A stretch of 64,000 bases of DNA from the NCBI RefSeq assembly GCF_034930985.1, contig NZ_JAYGIM010000009.1:248001-312000 (forward strand), given 5' to 3'. Under the pieces are notes generated by a model. The model did not search any database. It had not been told where the DNA came from and saw only the letters and a list, made by a program, of their open reading frames with translations. This document shows, in pieces, positions 8,801-15,944 of this stretch; the stretch's first letter is position 1; every line of letters starts with the position of its first letter. Made by a program: the position numbers and the translations under genes. The stretch comes from Arcicella lustrica (lineage in GTDB: Bacteria > Bacteroidota > Bacteroidia > Cytophagales > Spirosomataceae).

Positions 8801-9179
8801 ATAATCTAATTTTAAGGTCAAAATTTGAGTTGATTTTGGTTTTTAGTTTGTCATGAATCACAATTGCGATATTCTCAGCAGAAGGATTGAGGTCTTTAAA
8901 TTCCTCAGTATCAAGATTTAAGTTCTTATGATCAAACCTATCTAGAATTTCTATCTTAATAAGTTCGCTCAATACCTTCATATCAATCACATAACCAGTC
9001 TCAACATCTATTTCTCCCGTTACTTGTACGATTAATTCATAATTATGACCGTGATAATTGAAATTATTACATTTTCCATACACACGTTCATTTTTTTCAT
9101 CCGACCAATTCGGATTATTCAGTCGATGTGCGGCATTGAAATGCTCTTTTCTAAACACCGACACTTTTTTTGGCATCAT
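8760..9179 (-). CDS. queD: 6-pyruvoyl tetrahydropterin synthase/QueD family
   Basis: A PTPS-family enzyme of 139 residues. Zinc ligands sit in FNAAHRL and in YHGHNYE, the catalytic cysteine is in GKCNNFNYHGH, and DHKNLN, PSAENIA and ETERNFVEY complete the active site. It uses dihydroneopterin triphosphate made by FolE to give 6-carboxy-tetrahydropterin (queuosine route) or 6-pyruvoyl-tetrahydropterin. The sequence alone does not decide between these; the CNN-x-GHGH-like loop is PTPS-flavoured. The 3' end overlaps the folE start, so the pair is one transcription unit. Confidence 0.88.
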   Translation of the reverse strand: MMPKKVSVFRKEHFNAAHRLNNPNWSDEKNERVYGKCNNFNYHGHNYELIVQVTGEIDVETGYVIDMKVLSELIKIEILDRFDHKNLNLDTEEFKDLNPSAENIAIVIHDKLKTKINSNFDLKIRLYETERNFVEYPVS

Positions 9180-9640
9180 GCTTTTTTTGATTAATTAAAA
9201 TACAACTTCAGATTAGTAATAAAGTTCAACTAATCTTTAAAAGTTGGAGACAATCATGCGGAATTTAGTCTCAAAGTTTAAAAGCCGTCTGAAAGGTTGT
9301 CAGCAACACTCTTAAACTAAATCAGCGTTTTCTTACTCTTTACTATCAAACACTCAGAATAGAATGATTGTTTAAGTTTTAAATTAAAATAATTAAACAA
9401 ATCCCTCTGTGTGTTGTCTTATCATGCTTCATCAATAAGAAAAACAAAATTAATCAGTAATCAATTACTTATTAAGGCTGATTTGTTAAATATTATTGAC
9501 AAACTTAATTGAATAAAGAAATTATGATTATTTTTCTCGAAATAATTTCTTAGGTTAGAACATCATTTCAGCTTTCTAGGTTCAAAAAACTAGATAGGAT
9601 GTTAATAATTCTTTCAAAAACAGCATCATCAAACACAAAA
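9180..9640. other. Divergent intergenic region, no gene seen
   Basis: About 460 AT-rich bases between the queD start (minus) and the GH109-like start (plus), so promoters for both should lie here. I see a small hairpin (agattagt / actaatct, 9212-9238) and an inverted pair gaaattat / ataatttc (around 9517-9550) close to the plus-strand gene. No riboswitch or open reading frame is recognisable. Confidence 0.5.
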
Positions 9641-10993
9641 ATGCAAAGACGTCAATTTATCCAATCAACTGCGCTGGCAGGTACTGCCGCACTCACTATT
9701 CCTAATTTCGTATTTGGAGCTAAACAAGAAGACAAAAAGGTACGCCTTGGTTTTATTGGCGTTGGTCTTCGTGGAAGAAATCATTTAGAAATGGCAATGT
9801 ATCGTGACGATGTAGAAATTAATGCAATTTGTGACATCGACCCTAATGCCATTGCAATTTCTTTGAAAATGCTGAAAGATAAAGGAAGAAAAGAACCTGC
9901 TATTTATCAAAAGAACGACCATGACTTTGAAAACATGGTAAAACGTGATGATTTAGACGGAATTATTATCGCTACGCCTTGGGAATGGCACGTTCCGATG
10001 TCGGTTGCTACGATGAAAGCAGGAAAATATGCTGGTGTTGAAGTATCTGCAACGGTTACTTTGCAAGAATCTTGGGATTTGGTGAATACTTTCGAGAAAA
10101 CAGGTTCGCATTGTATGATTCTGGAAAACGTTTGTTATCGTCGTGATGTGTTGGCGGTCTTAAACATGGTGCGTCAGAATCTTTTTGGAGAATTAGTGCA
10201 TTTACAATGTGGCTATCAGCATGATTTGCGTGGTGTAAAGTTCAATGATGGTAAACAAGCTTATGGAGGAGGAGTAGAATTTGGCGAAAAAGGTTTCTCA
10301 GAAGCTAAATGGCGGACACAACATTCTATTGATAGAAATGGAGATGTCTATCCAACACATGGATTAGGACCTGTGGCTGAAATGATTGACATTAACCGTG
10401 GAAATAGATTCCTTTCGCTTACTTCAACAGCCACAAAAGCAAGAGGTTTACATGATTATATCGTTAAAAAAGGCGGAGCCGACCACCCAAATGCCAAAGT
10501 GAAGTTTAAATTAGGGGATGTAGTGACGACAGTGATAAAATGTGCTAATGGAGAAAGCATTCTGATTACGCATGATACCAATTTACCTCGTCCATACTCT
10601 TTAGGTTTCAGAGTACAAGGCACAGAAGGAATCTGGACAGAAGATAATAAATCAATTTACTTAGAAAGTTTGGCGAAAAACCATGATCGTTGGGAGCCAT
10701 TCAAAGAATATCAAGATAAATACGACCATCCACTTTGGAAAGCCCACGCCAAAGACGCAGAAAACGCTGGTCATGGCGGAATTGACTATTTTGTATTGAG
10801 AGCTTTTGTAGAATCTATCAAAAGAAAAGTAGCACCACCAATTGATGTATATGATGCAGCAGTTTGGTCGGCAATTAGTCCATTATCAGAGCTTTCAATC
10901 GCTAAAAACTCCGCATCAGTAGAAATCCCAGACTTTACCAGAGGAAAATGGAAAACCAACAAACGTATTTTTGGATTAACAGATGAGTATTAG
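9641..10993 (+). CDS. Gfo/Idh/MocA-type GH109-like exported glycosidase
   Basis: A protein of about 450 residues with a twin-arginine signal (MQRRQFIQSTALAGTAAL) and a Rossmann-fold NAD-binding core (LGFIGVGLRGRNH, AICDIDP). It has the features of glycoside hydrolase family 109, whose characterised members are NAD-dependent alpha-N-acetylgalactosaminidases: the conserved YPTHGLGPVAEMIDINRG block and the C-terminal GHGGIDYFVLRAFVES block. I choose the ATG at 9641; the earlier ATG at 9599 would bury the Tat signal. Folding with NAD in the cytoplasm explains Tat export. The next genes encode a sugar kinase and a nucleotidyltransferase, about 390 bases away. The substrate is inferred, as many relatives are plain oxidoreductases. 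Confidence 0.85.
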   Translation: MQRRQFIQSTALAGTAALTIPNFVFGAKQEDKKVRLGFIGVGLRGRNHLEMAMYRDDVEINAICDIDPNAIAISLKMLKDKGRKEPAIYQKNDHDFENMVKRDDLDGIIIATPWEWHVPMSVATMKAGKYAGVEVSATVTLQESWDLVNTFEKTGSHCMILENVCYRRDVLAVLNMVRQNLFGELVHLQCGYQHDLRGVKFNDGKQAYGGGVEFGEKGFSEAKWRTQHSIDRNGDVYPTHGLGPVAEMIDINRGNRFLSLTSTATKARGLHDYIVKKGGADHPNAKVKFKLGDVVTTVIKCANGESILITHDTNLPRPYSLGFRVQGTEGIWTEDNKSIYLESLAKNHDRWEPFKEYQDKYDHPLWKAHAKDAENAGHGGIDYFVLRAFVESIKRKVAPPIDVYDAAVWSAISPLSELSIAKNSASVEIPDFTRGKWKTNKRIFGLTDEY

Positions 10994-11106
10994 GTTCTAA
11001 TTTGAAAATTTGTTTAAATAGAATTTGAAGATTTGAAAATTTAGAAATTTGAAAATGCTTTTAAGTGTTTTAGATAATGGAGAATAGAGGATATTCTTAG
11101 CTCAGA

Positions 11107-11278
11107 ACCTCATCCCCCAGTCCCTTCTCCTGTAGAGAAGGGGAGCAATTGGAGAGAATTTCTTATCAATTATCAGACACTTATACCTTAGTTTTAAGAT
11201 TTTTCCAGTTTAGAAAATGGAAGCCAACTTTGGAGCTTAAAGCTCCCCTCTCTGACGGAGAGGGGCTGGGGGTGAGGT
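11107..11278. repeat. GC-rich nested inverted repeat, copy 1
   Basis: Two GC-rich arms (11107-11146 and 11241-11278) are roughly reverse complements: the left begins cctcatcccccagtccc, the right ends ggggctgggggtgagg. Each arm also contains its own small hairpin (cccttctc / gagaaggg and cccctctc / gagagggg). The rest of the stretch 10994-11387 is AT-rich and holds no convincing gene. Related copies lie at 13489-13584 and 31417-31542. The base composition is sharply unlike the flanking DNA, which suggests a dispersed extragenic repeat family. Confidence 0.8.
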
Positions 11279-11387
11279 CTTTTTTCGCAGATACTTTCAA
11301 ATTTTCAACCCAAATCATATTTTCAAATCAAAAAACCTCACTTTCAAATCAATTCACTAAATTTGCAGTAATTAATTACCGACATTA

Positions 11388-12464
11388 ATGAGTAATAAAA
11401 TTAAAGTATCAACGCCAGGAAGAATTTGTCTTTTTGGCGAACATCAAGATTATCTAGGATTACCAGTAATTGCAGCAGCCATTTCTAAAAGAGTAACCAT
11501 TACTGGAGAAAACAGAAATGATGGAAAAGCGATTATACATTTACCCGATATAGAGGAGGAAATCAGTTTCGATATCTATCCAGAATTACCTTATTTACAT
11601 AAAAGAGATTATTTTCGTTCGGCTTTAAATATTTTACAAAGGCAAGGCTATACTTTTAAAAAAGGTTTAGAATGTACAGTTCAAGGAAATATTCCCATTA
11701 ATTCAGGAACATCAAGTTCTTCTGCATTATTAGCGAACTGGATTCATTTTTTATCAAGAATTGCTGATGAACCCAATCCTCTTTCAGCCAATGATATTGC
11801 TGAAATTGCCTATAGAGCTGAAGTAGTAGAGTTTAACGAAGCAGGAGGAATGATGGATCATTACTCAACCGCAGTTGGGAATGTTATTTATCTGGAATCA
11901 ACGCCAGCAATTAAGGTTGAGACCCTAAAACCAGCATTTGGTAGCTTTGTTTTAGGCGATTCACTTGAACCAAAAGATACAGTAGGTATTTTAAAAAGAG
12001 TAAAATATGGTGTTTTAGAAGCTGTAGAGAAAATTAAAATAGCCTATCCCGAATTTTCTTTATTTAGCGTTCAGCAAGAAGACACTAAAGTATTTGCTTC
12101 TTTAATTACGAAAGAAGAACTAGATTTAATAAAAGCCAATATTGATAATAGAGAGATTTTGATTGAAGCATTGGCACTATTAAAAGCTAAAACATTGAAT
12201 CATCAAAGATTTGGTGAATTATTAAATCAACATCAGTTAAATTTACAAGCATTATTAAAAATATCAACTCCTAAAATTGATAGCATGTTAGCAGCAGCAA
12301 AGGCATCAGGAGCATTTGGAGGTAAAATAAATGGTTCTGGTGGTGGTGGATGTATGTTTGTGTATGCACCAGAAAACCCTGAAGAAGTTGCTAAAAGTAT
12401 TGAAAAAGAAGGAGGCAAGGCTTATGTTATTCAAATAGACGAAGGCACAAGCTTTGAAAATTAA
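11388..12464 (+). CDS. GHMP-family sugar kinase (galactokinase-like)
   Basis: A 358-residue GHMP kinase. Motif 1 is galactokinase-like (TPGRICLFGEHQDYLG), motif 2 is the ATP-binding INSGTSSSSALL, and motif 3 is GKINGSGGGGCMFVY. Family enzymes phosphorylate the anomeric carbon of a sugar such as galactose, GalNAc, glucuronate, arabinose or L-fucose. The nucleotidyltransferase gene starts 27 bases downstream, so kinase and pyrophosphorylase probably form a salvage pair that converts a free sugar to an NDP-sugar. The upstream GH109-like enzyme makes GalNAc or a similar sugar an attractive but unproven substrate. Confidence 0.88.
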   Translation: MSNKIKVSTPGRICLFGEHQDYLGLPVIAAAISKRVTITGENRNDGKAIIHLPDIEEEISFDIYPELPYLHKRDYFRSALNILQRQGYTFKKGLECTVQGNIPINSGTSSSSALLANWIHFLSRIADEPNPLSANDIAEIAYRAEVVEFNEAGGMMDHYSTAVGNVIYLESTPAIKVETLKPAFGSFVLGDSLEPKDTVGILKRVKYGVLEAVEKIKIAYPEFSLFSVQQEDTKVFASLITKEELDLIKANIDNREILIEALALLKAKTLNHQRFGELLNQHQLNLQALLKISTPKIDSMLAAAKASGAFGGKINGSGGGGCMFVYAPENPEEVAKSIEKEGGKAYVIQIDEGTSFEN

Positions 12465-12491
12465 CCCAACTAGCAAAACGAAAATCTTTAA

Positions 12492-13352
12492 ATGGCAAAA
12501 TTATTAATCATGGCGGGCGGAATGTCGTCAAGAATGAAAAAAGCAGAAGGCACAGAGACTTTAGATTCTACATTAGTTGAACAAGCAAATACACTTCCGA
12601 AAGGAATGATTGGTGTAGGAAAAGATGGTCGCCCATTTATGGATTATTTAATTTATAACGCTCATCGTGCAGGTTATACAGAAGTTTTGATTTTAAAGAA
12701 CCCAAAAGACCACGTTACCAAGCCTTATTACGATCAATTGGTTGCTGAAAATAAAGCTTGGGGAATTACTTTTAAATATGCTACTCAGCAAATCGCTCCC
12801 GACCGTGAGAAACCCGCTGGTACTGCCGATGCTATCCAACAAGCTTTAGAGCAAACGCCTGAATGGAAAGGAGAAAGGTTTACCGTTTGTAATTCAGATA
12901 ATCTTTATTCTGTAAAAGTACTTACGCTATTAAGAGAAAACCCTGTTCAAAATGCAGTAGTATCTTATGAAAGTATCGCTTTAGGCGTAGCACCAGAAAG
13001 AGTAAAAGCATTTGCAGTAATTAAAGCCGATGAAGAAGGCTATTTGGTAGAAATCATTGAAAAACCAAATGATGAACAAATAGAATCTGCTAGAGATAAA
13101 AATGGAAAGATTGGTGTAAACATGAATGTATTCCATTTTAATTATGATGATATTTTGGAATATGTAAGTAAAGAACCTTTTAACCCAGTACGTAACGAAC
13201 GTGAATTGCCAAGTGCAGTAATGAAAATGGCAAGAGAAAATCAGAAGAAAGTAATCACTGTTCCCGTTGAAGAAAACGTACCAGATTTAACATCAAAAGG
13301 GGATATTACCATCGTTCAACAATATCTAGTGGAGGAATTTGGAGATTTTTAA
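12492..13352 (+). CDS. Sugar-1-phosphate nucleotidyltransferase
   Basis: A 286-residue nucleotidyltransferase of the NTP_transferase fold. The N-terminal nucleotide-binding loop is LIMAGGMSSRMKKAEG, the metal-binding aspartate lies in VCNSDNLYS, and a later IIEKPND matches the usual sugar-binding strand. It probably joins a sugar-1-phosphate to UTP, GTP or ATP to give an NDP-sugar. It directly follows the GHMP kinase gene and ends at a terminator, giving a two-gene operon. The identity of the sugar is not shown by sequence. Confidence 0.85.
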   Translation: MAKLLIMAGGMSSRMKKAEGTETLDSTLVEQANTLPKGMIGVGKDGRPFMDYLIYNAHRAGYTEVLILKNPKDHVTKPYYDQLVAENKAWGITFKYATQQIAPDREKPAGTADAIQQALEQTPEWKGERFTVCNSDNLYSVKVLTLLRENPVQNAVVSYESIALGVAPERVKAFAVIKADEEGYLVEIIEKPNDEQIESARDKNGKIGVNMNVFHFNYDDILEYVSKEPFNPVRNERELPSAVMKMARENQKKVITVPVEENVPDLTSKGDITIVQQYLVEEFGDF

Positions 13353-13446
13353 TAAAATTCCTTACTTAAAGTATCAATTAAATAAAAATTAATATTGAAT
13401 AGCTCAGAAAGCATTATCTCTTATCAATATCCTGTTATAACTATTG

Positions 13447-13477
13447 CCCTTCTCTGTTTGAGAAGGGTATTTTTTTG
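13447..13477 (+). terminator. Terminator after nucleotidyltransferase gene
   Basis: The stem cccttctc / gagaaggg with a five-base loop is followed by tatttttttg. It closes the kinase-nucleotidyltransferase operon. Confidence 0.85.
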
Positions 13478-13488
13478 TTGAAAAATTA

Positions 13489-13584
13489 AACCTCATCCCC
13501 AGCCCTTCTCCTGTTGAGAAGGGAGCTTTCGACCCCAAAGTATGCTCCCCTTCTCAACAGGAGAAGGGGCTGGGGGATGAGGTT
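13489..13584. repeat. GC-rich nested inverted repeat, copy 2
   Basis: The most compact copy of the family: arms of about 37-41 bases (13489-13525 and 13544-13584) beginning aacctcatccccagccc and ending ggggctgggggatgaggtt, with inner hairpins cccttctc / gagaaggg in each arm. It lies directly after the operon terminator. Confidence 0.85.
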
Positions 13585-13635
13585 TTTTTCCTATCCCCCA
13601 AAAACCAATTCTAGGACTAATTCCCCCGAAAAATT

Positions 13636-13653
13636 TACCGTTTAATAAGTTTT
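13636..13653 (+). promoter_or_regulatory. 18-bp motif shared with second paralogue locus
   Basis: TACCGTTTAATAAGTTTT occurs here and, identical over all 18 bases, at 29793-29810. In both places it precedes a 42-bp-period array and a gene of the same two-domain family. Shorter relatives (TACCGTATAATAA at 15668, TACCGTTTAAA at 36000) precede the SIR2-STAND and blaI genes. It may be a promoter or regulator site; I cannot assign a transcription start. Confidence 0.4.
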
Positions 13654-13775
13654 CTGAGTATTACTTTGAGTTTATCTGTCTATTAATTAAGTTTGAAATA
13701 GATAAAATTTTAATAGTCATCCATCAGAACTTATACCTTAAAAAGAGAATGTGGAAAAGCCTATTTAATAACCCA

Positions 13776-14380
13776 ATAAAGCCAAAAGATTAAGAAACAA
13801 GTACACAAAAGTACCTTGTAAAGCCCGCTAATGATGAAGCAAAGGCAGGAAATAATCTTGTGAAGTTCGCTAGTGATGAAGCAAGAGCGGGAAATAATTT
13901 TGTGAAACCCGCTAATGATGAAGCAAGAGCGGGAAATAATTTTGTGAAGCCCGCTAATGATGAAGCAAAGGCGGGAGATAATCTTGTGAAGCCCGCTAAT
14001 GATAAAGCAAAAGCGGGAGATAATCTTGTGAAGCCCGCTAATGATGAAGCAAAGACGGGAAATAATCTTGAAATGCCCGCTAATGATGAAGCAAGAGCGG
14101 GAAATGATTTTGTGAAACCCGCTAATAATGGAGCAAAGCATCAAATGATTGTGTAATGATGGGAAAATATTTTGTGAAGCCCTCAGATGATTGTGCAAAT
14201 GCGGGAAAATATTTTGTGAAGCCCTCAGATGATTGTGTAATGATGGGAAAATATTTTGCGAAGTCCTCAAATGATTGTGTAATGATGGAAAAGTATTTTG
14301 TGAAGTCCTCAAATGATTGTGTAATGATGGGAAAGTGTTTTGTGAAGCCCTCAAATGATGGAGCAAAGAGTAAAGAATAA
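13776..14380. repeat. 42-bp tandem repeat array upstream of paralogue 1
   Basis: About 13 tandem units of 42 bases. Units 13818, 13860, 13902, 13944, 13986, 14028 and 14070 follow exactly in register, with an eroded unit at 13776. A composite unit of 62 bases (14112-14173) then switches to a second subtype, which continues at 14174, 14216, 14258, 14300 and 14342. Subtype A carries cccgct ... agcggg arms 14 bases apart; subtype B carries ccctca ... tgatggg. In unit 14258 the arms read tcctca / tgatgga, a matched change. There are no unique spacers. All six frames are fairly open only because 42 is divisible by three. Confidence 0.92.
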
Positions 14381-14614
14381 TCTGCAAGAACCTTAAAGAA
14401 CTATGCTAAAACCACTTAAAAATTAGTGAAACAAATAGCTTTTTTGAATAACAGCGCTAATGAGATACAACAGTTTTACCTTTTAATGAAATAAACAGGC
14501 TACATAAAGAAATGAAGGGATTGAAAGAAATTAACGCTACAAAATTTTTAAAAAGATAAATAATCAATAACAATAAAGACTACAATTTTTTAAACATTTA
14601 AACCCCCATTTCTT
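14381..14614 (+). other. AT-rich leader between array 1 and paralogue 1
   Basis: No gene is seen. A weak in-register remnant of the array (gtgaaa at 14426) suggests that the repeats once extended closer to the gene. The last 60 bases are A/T runs ending in aaacatttaaacccccatttctt before the ATG, without a Shine-Dalgarno sequence. Confidence 0.45.
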
Positions 14615-15517
14615 ATGACCTCGTTACAAGAATCCAAATTAAGCATGTACCAAAGCGTACAATTGTTGTGCTCAAACAACCCTACAATTACTTCAAGCAA
14701 TGCAGCCTTTACAGAAGGTCTCAACGAATTAAATGCTAAAATTAGCGACATCCTCAATTTTGTCTCCACTGATATAAAACATACCAGTGGAATTACAAAC
14801 GACAAAACGGTAACCAAACATAATCTTTGTACTGTTGCCTCGGAAATCGCAGGATTTGTTTTTGCTTATGCCAATGTTGTTAAAAATGAAGTACTAAAAC
14901 AAGAGGTAAATTATACTTATAATGAGATTAGGAGACTCAGAGAAGATTTAATTATCCCAACCGTCAAAATTATCTTCAATGCCACACAGGCAAATCTAGC
15001 GTCTTTGGGTAGTTATGGCATAGATGCCATCAAATTACAAGAATTTGCCGATGCCATTAGTGCTTATACAAATGCACTGCCCTCAACGAAGATGACAAAG
15101 TCAGAAAAATCAAGTGTGGTTATTTCGCTAAACAATCTCTTCAAAGAAACCGACGAATTATTGAAAAATCGACTGGATAAATTGTTGGCACTTTTCACCA
15201 AAGCCCATCCTGAGTTTGTAAATGCCTACAAAAGTATCAGACATGTAGATGCTCCTACCAAGACAACCACACAAATTAAAGGAAATATTAGTAGCGCAAA
15301 AGACGGAACAGTCATTGAAGGAGCCAATATCATTCTTACAGGCAAAACTAACTACTCAGCCATAAGCGACACCGAAGGAAACTTTAACTTCAAGCCCATT
15401 AGCTACGGCAAATATCAAGTAAACGTACAAGCAACAGGTTATCAAAGTCACACAGAACTGAATTACCTAGTAAAAAGAGGAGTTGTGAATAAGCTTGTTG
15501 TAGCGCTAAAAGAGTAA
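14615..15517 (+). CDS. Two-domain protein with CarboxypepD_reg-like tail, paralogue 1
   Basis: A 300-residue protein with no signal peptide or membrane segment. Residues 1-210 are predominantly helical and begin with ESKLSMYQSVQLLC; conserved islands are TGITNDK, EVNYTYNEIRRLREDLI, YGID and NRLDKLLALF. Residues 220-300 form a beta-sandwich of the carboxypeptidase-regulatory type (IKGNISSAKDGTVIEGANI, SDTEGNFNFKPI, GKYQVNVQATGY). The gene at 30467 encodes a paralogue of roughly half-identical sequence with the same start and domain order. Such tails are usually extracytoplasmic, so a copy without an export signal is odd. The function is unknown. Confidence 0.82.
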   Translation: MTSLQESKLSMYQSVQLLCSNNPTITSSNAAFTEGLNELNAKISDILNFVSTDIKHTSGITNDKTVTKHNLCTVASEIAGFVFAYANVVKNEVLKQEVNYTYNEIRRLREDLIIPTVKIIFNATQANLASLGSYGIDAIKLQEFADAISAYTNALPSTKMTKSEKSSVVISLNNLFKETDELLKNRLDKLLALFTKAHPEFVNAYKSIRHVDAPTKTTTQIKGNISSAKDGTVIEGANIILTGKTNYSAISDTEGNFNFKPISYGKYQVNVQATGYQSHTELNYLVKRGVVNKLVVALKE

Positions 15518-15869
15518 ATCAGAAGTGTAATTATATAACCTTTTCCAAAGCTAGCGATTTCAATCGCTGGCTTTGAGGAATTGGTGTGGGTTGGGTTTGT
15601 TTTTTGTCTTTTGGTAATTGTTGTTTTTGGTAAATAGTTTATTATTAATTGATTAAGCTTTAATTTTTACCGTATAATAAAAAAAGGAAAAGTTTGTTGG
15701 GTGAAATTTTGATTATTGTTGGGGAAATTGAAGATTTGTAGAATGAAGGAAGTTCATAACTTCTAAAAGTTAACCCTTAGCTTATAAATGTAAAGTTGTT
15801 TTTACTAAGTTAAGACAGTGTTATTGATGAAGTTTAAGAAAATATATATAACATAATTTCACGCTTTAA
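15518..15869. other. Intergenic region upstream of truncated SIR2-STAND gene
   Basis: It contains a hairpin at 15546-15575 (caaagctagcgat / atcgctggctttg) with no strong T-run, which may end transcription of paralogue 1, and TACCGTATAATAA at 15668. No sequence encoding the glycine-rich NAD-binding motif expected at the start of a SIR2 domain is visible in any frame. Confidence 0.6.
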
Positions 15870-15944
15870 TATGGATCAAAAGAAGAAAAAAGTGAAAAGT
15901 TTAAGAATGCACTAAAAGATGATGTTTTAACTCCAATCGAAATT

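Noticed and set aside
9180..9640. Riboswitch upstream of the pterin or GH109-like genes
   Set aside because: Only short stems are seen, with no conserved aptamer core such as preQ1 or THF types.
11149..11388. Small open frame of 79 codons
   Set aside because: It crosses the GC-rich inverted repeat and has no family similarity or sensible composition.
13776..14380. CRISPR array
   Set aside because: Repeats are directly abutting with no unique spacers, and no cas genes are present.
13860..14380. Two plus-strand open frames with KPANDEARAGNN-type repeats
   Set aside because: Same cause as above, no conserved start context, and the array is broken by a register shift in the middle.
13761..14387. 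Minus-strand open frame of 208 codons with Leu/Ile/His-rich repeats
   Set aside because: It exists only because 42-bp repeats without stops keep frames open; plus-strand frames are equally open.
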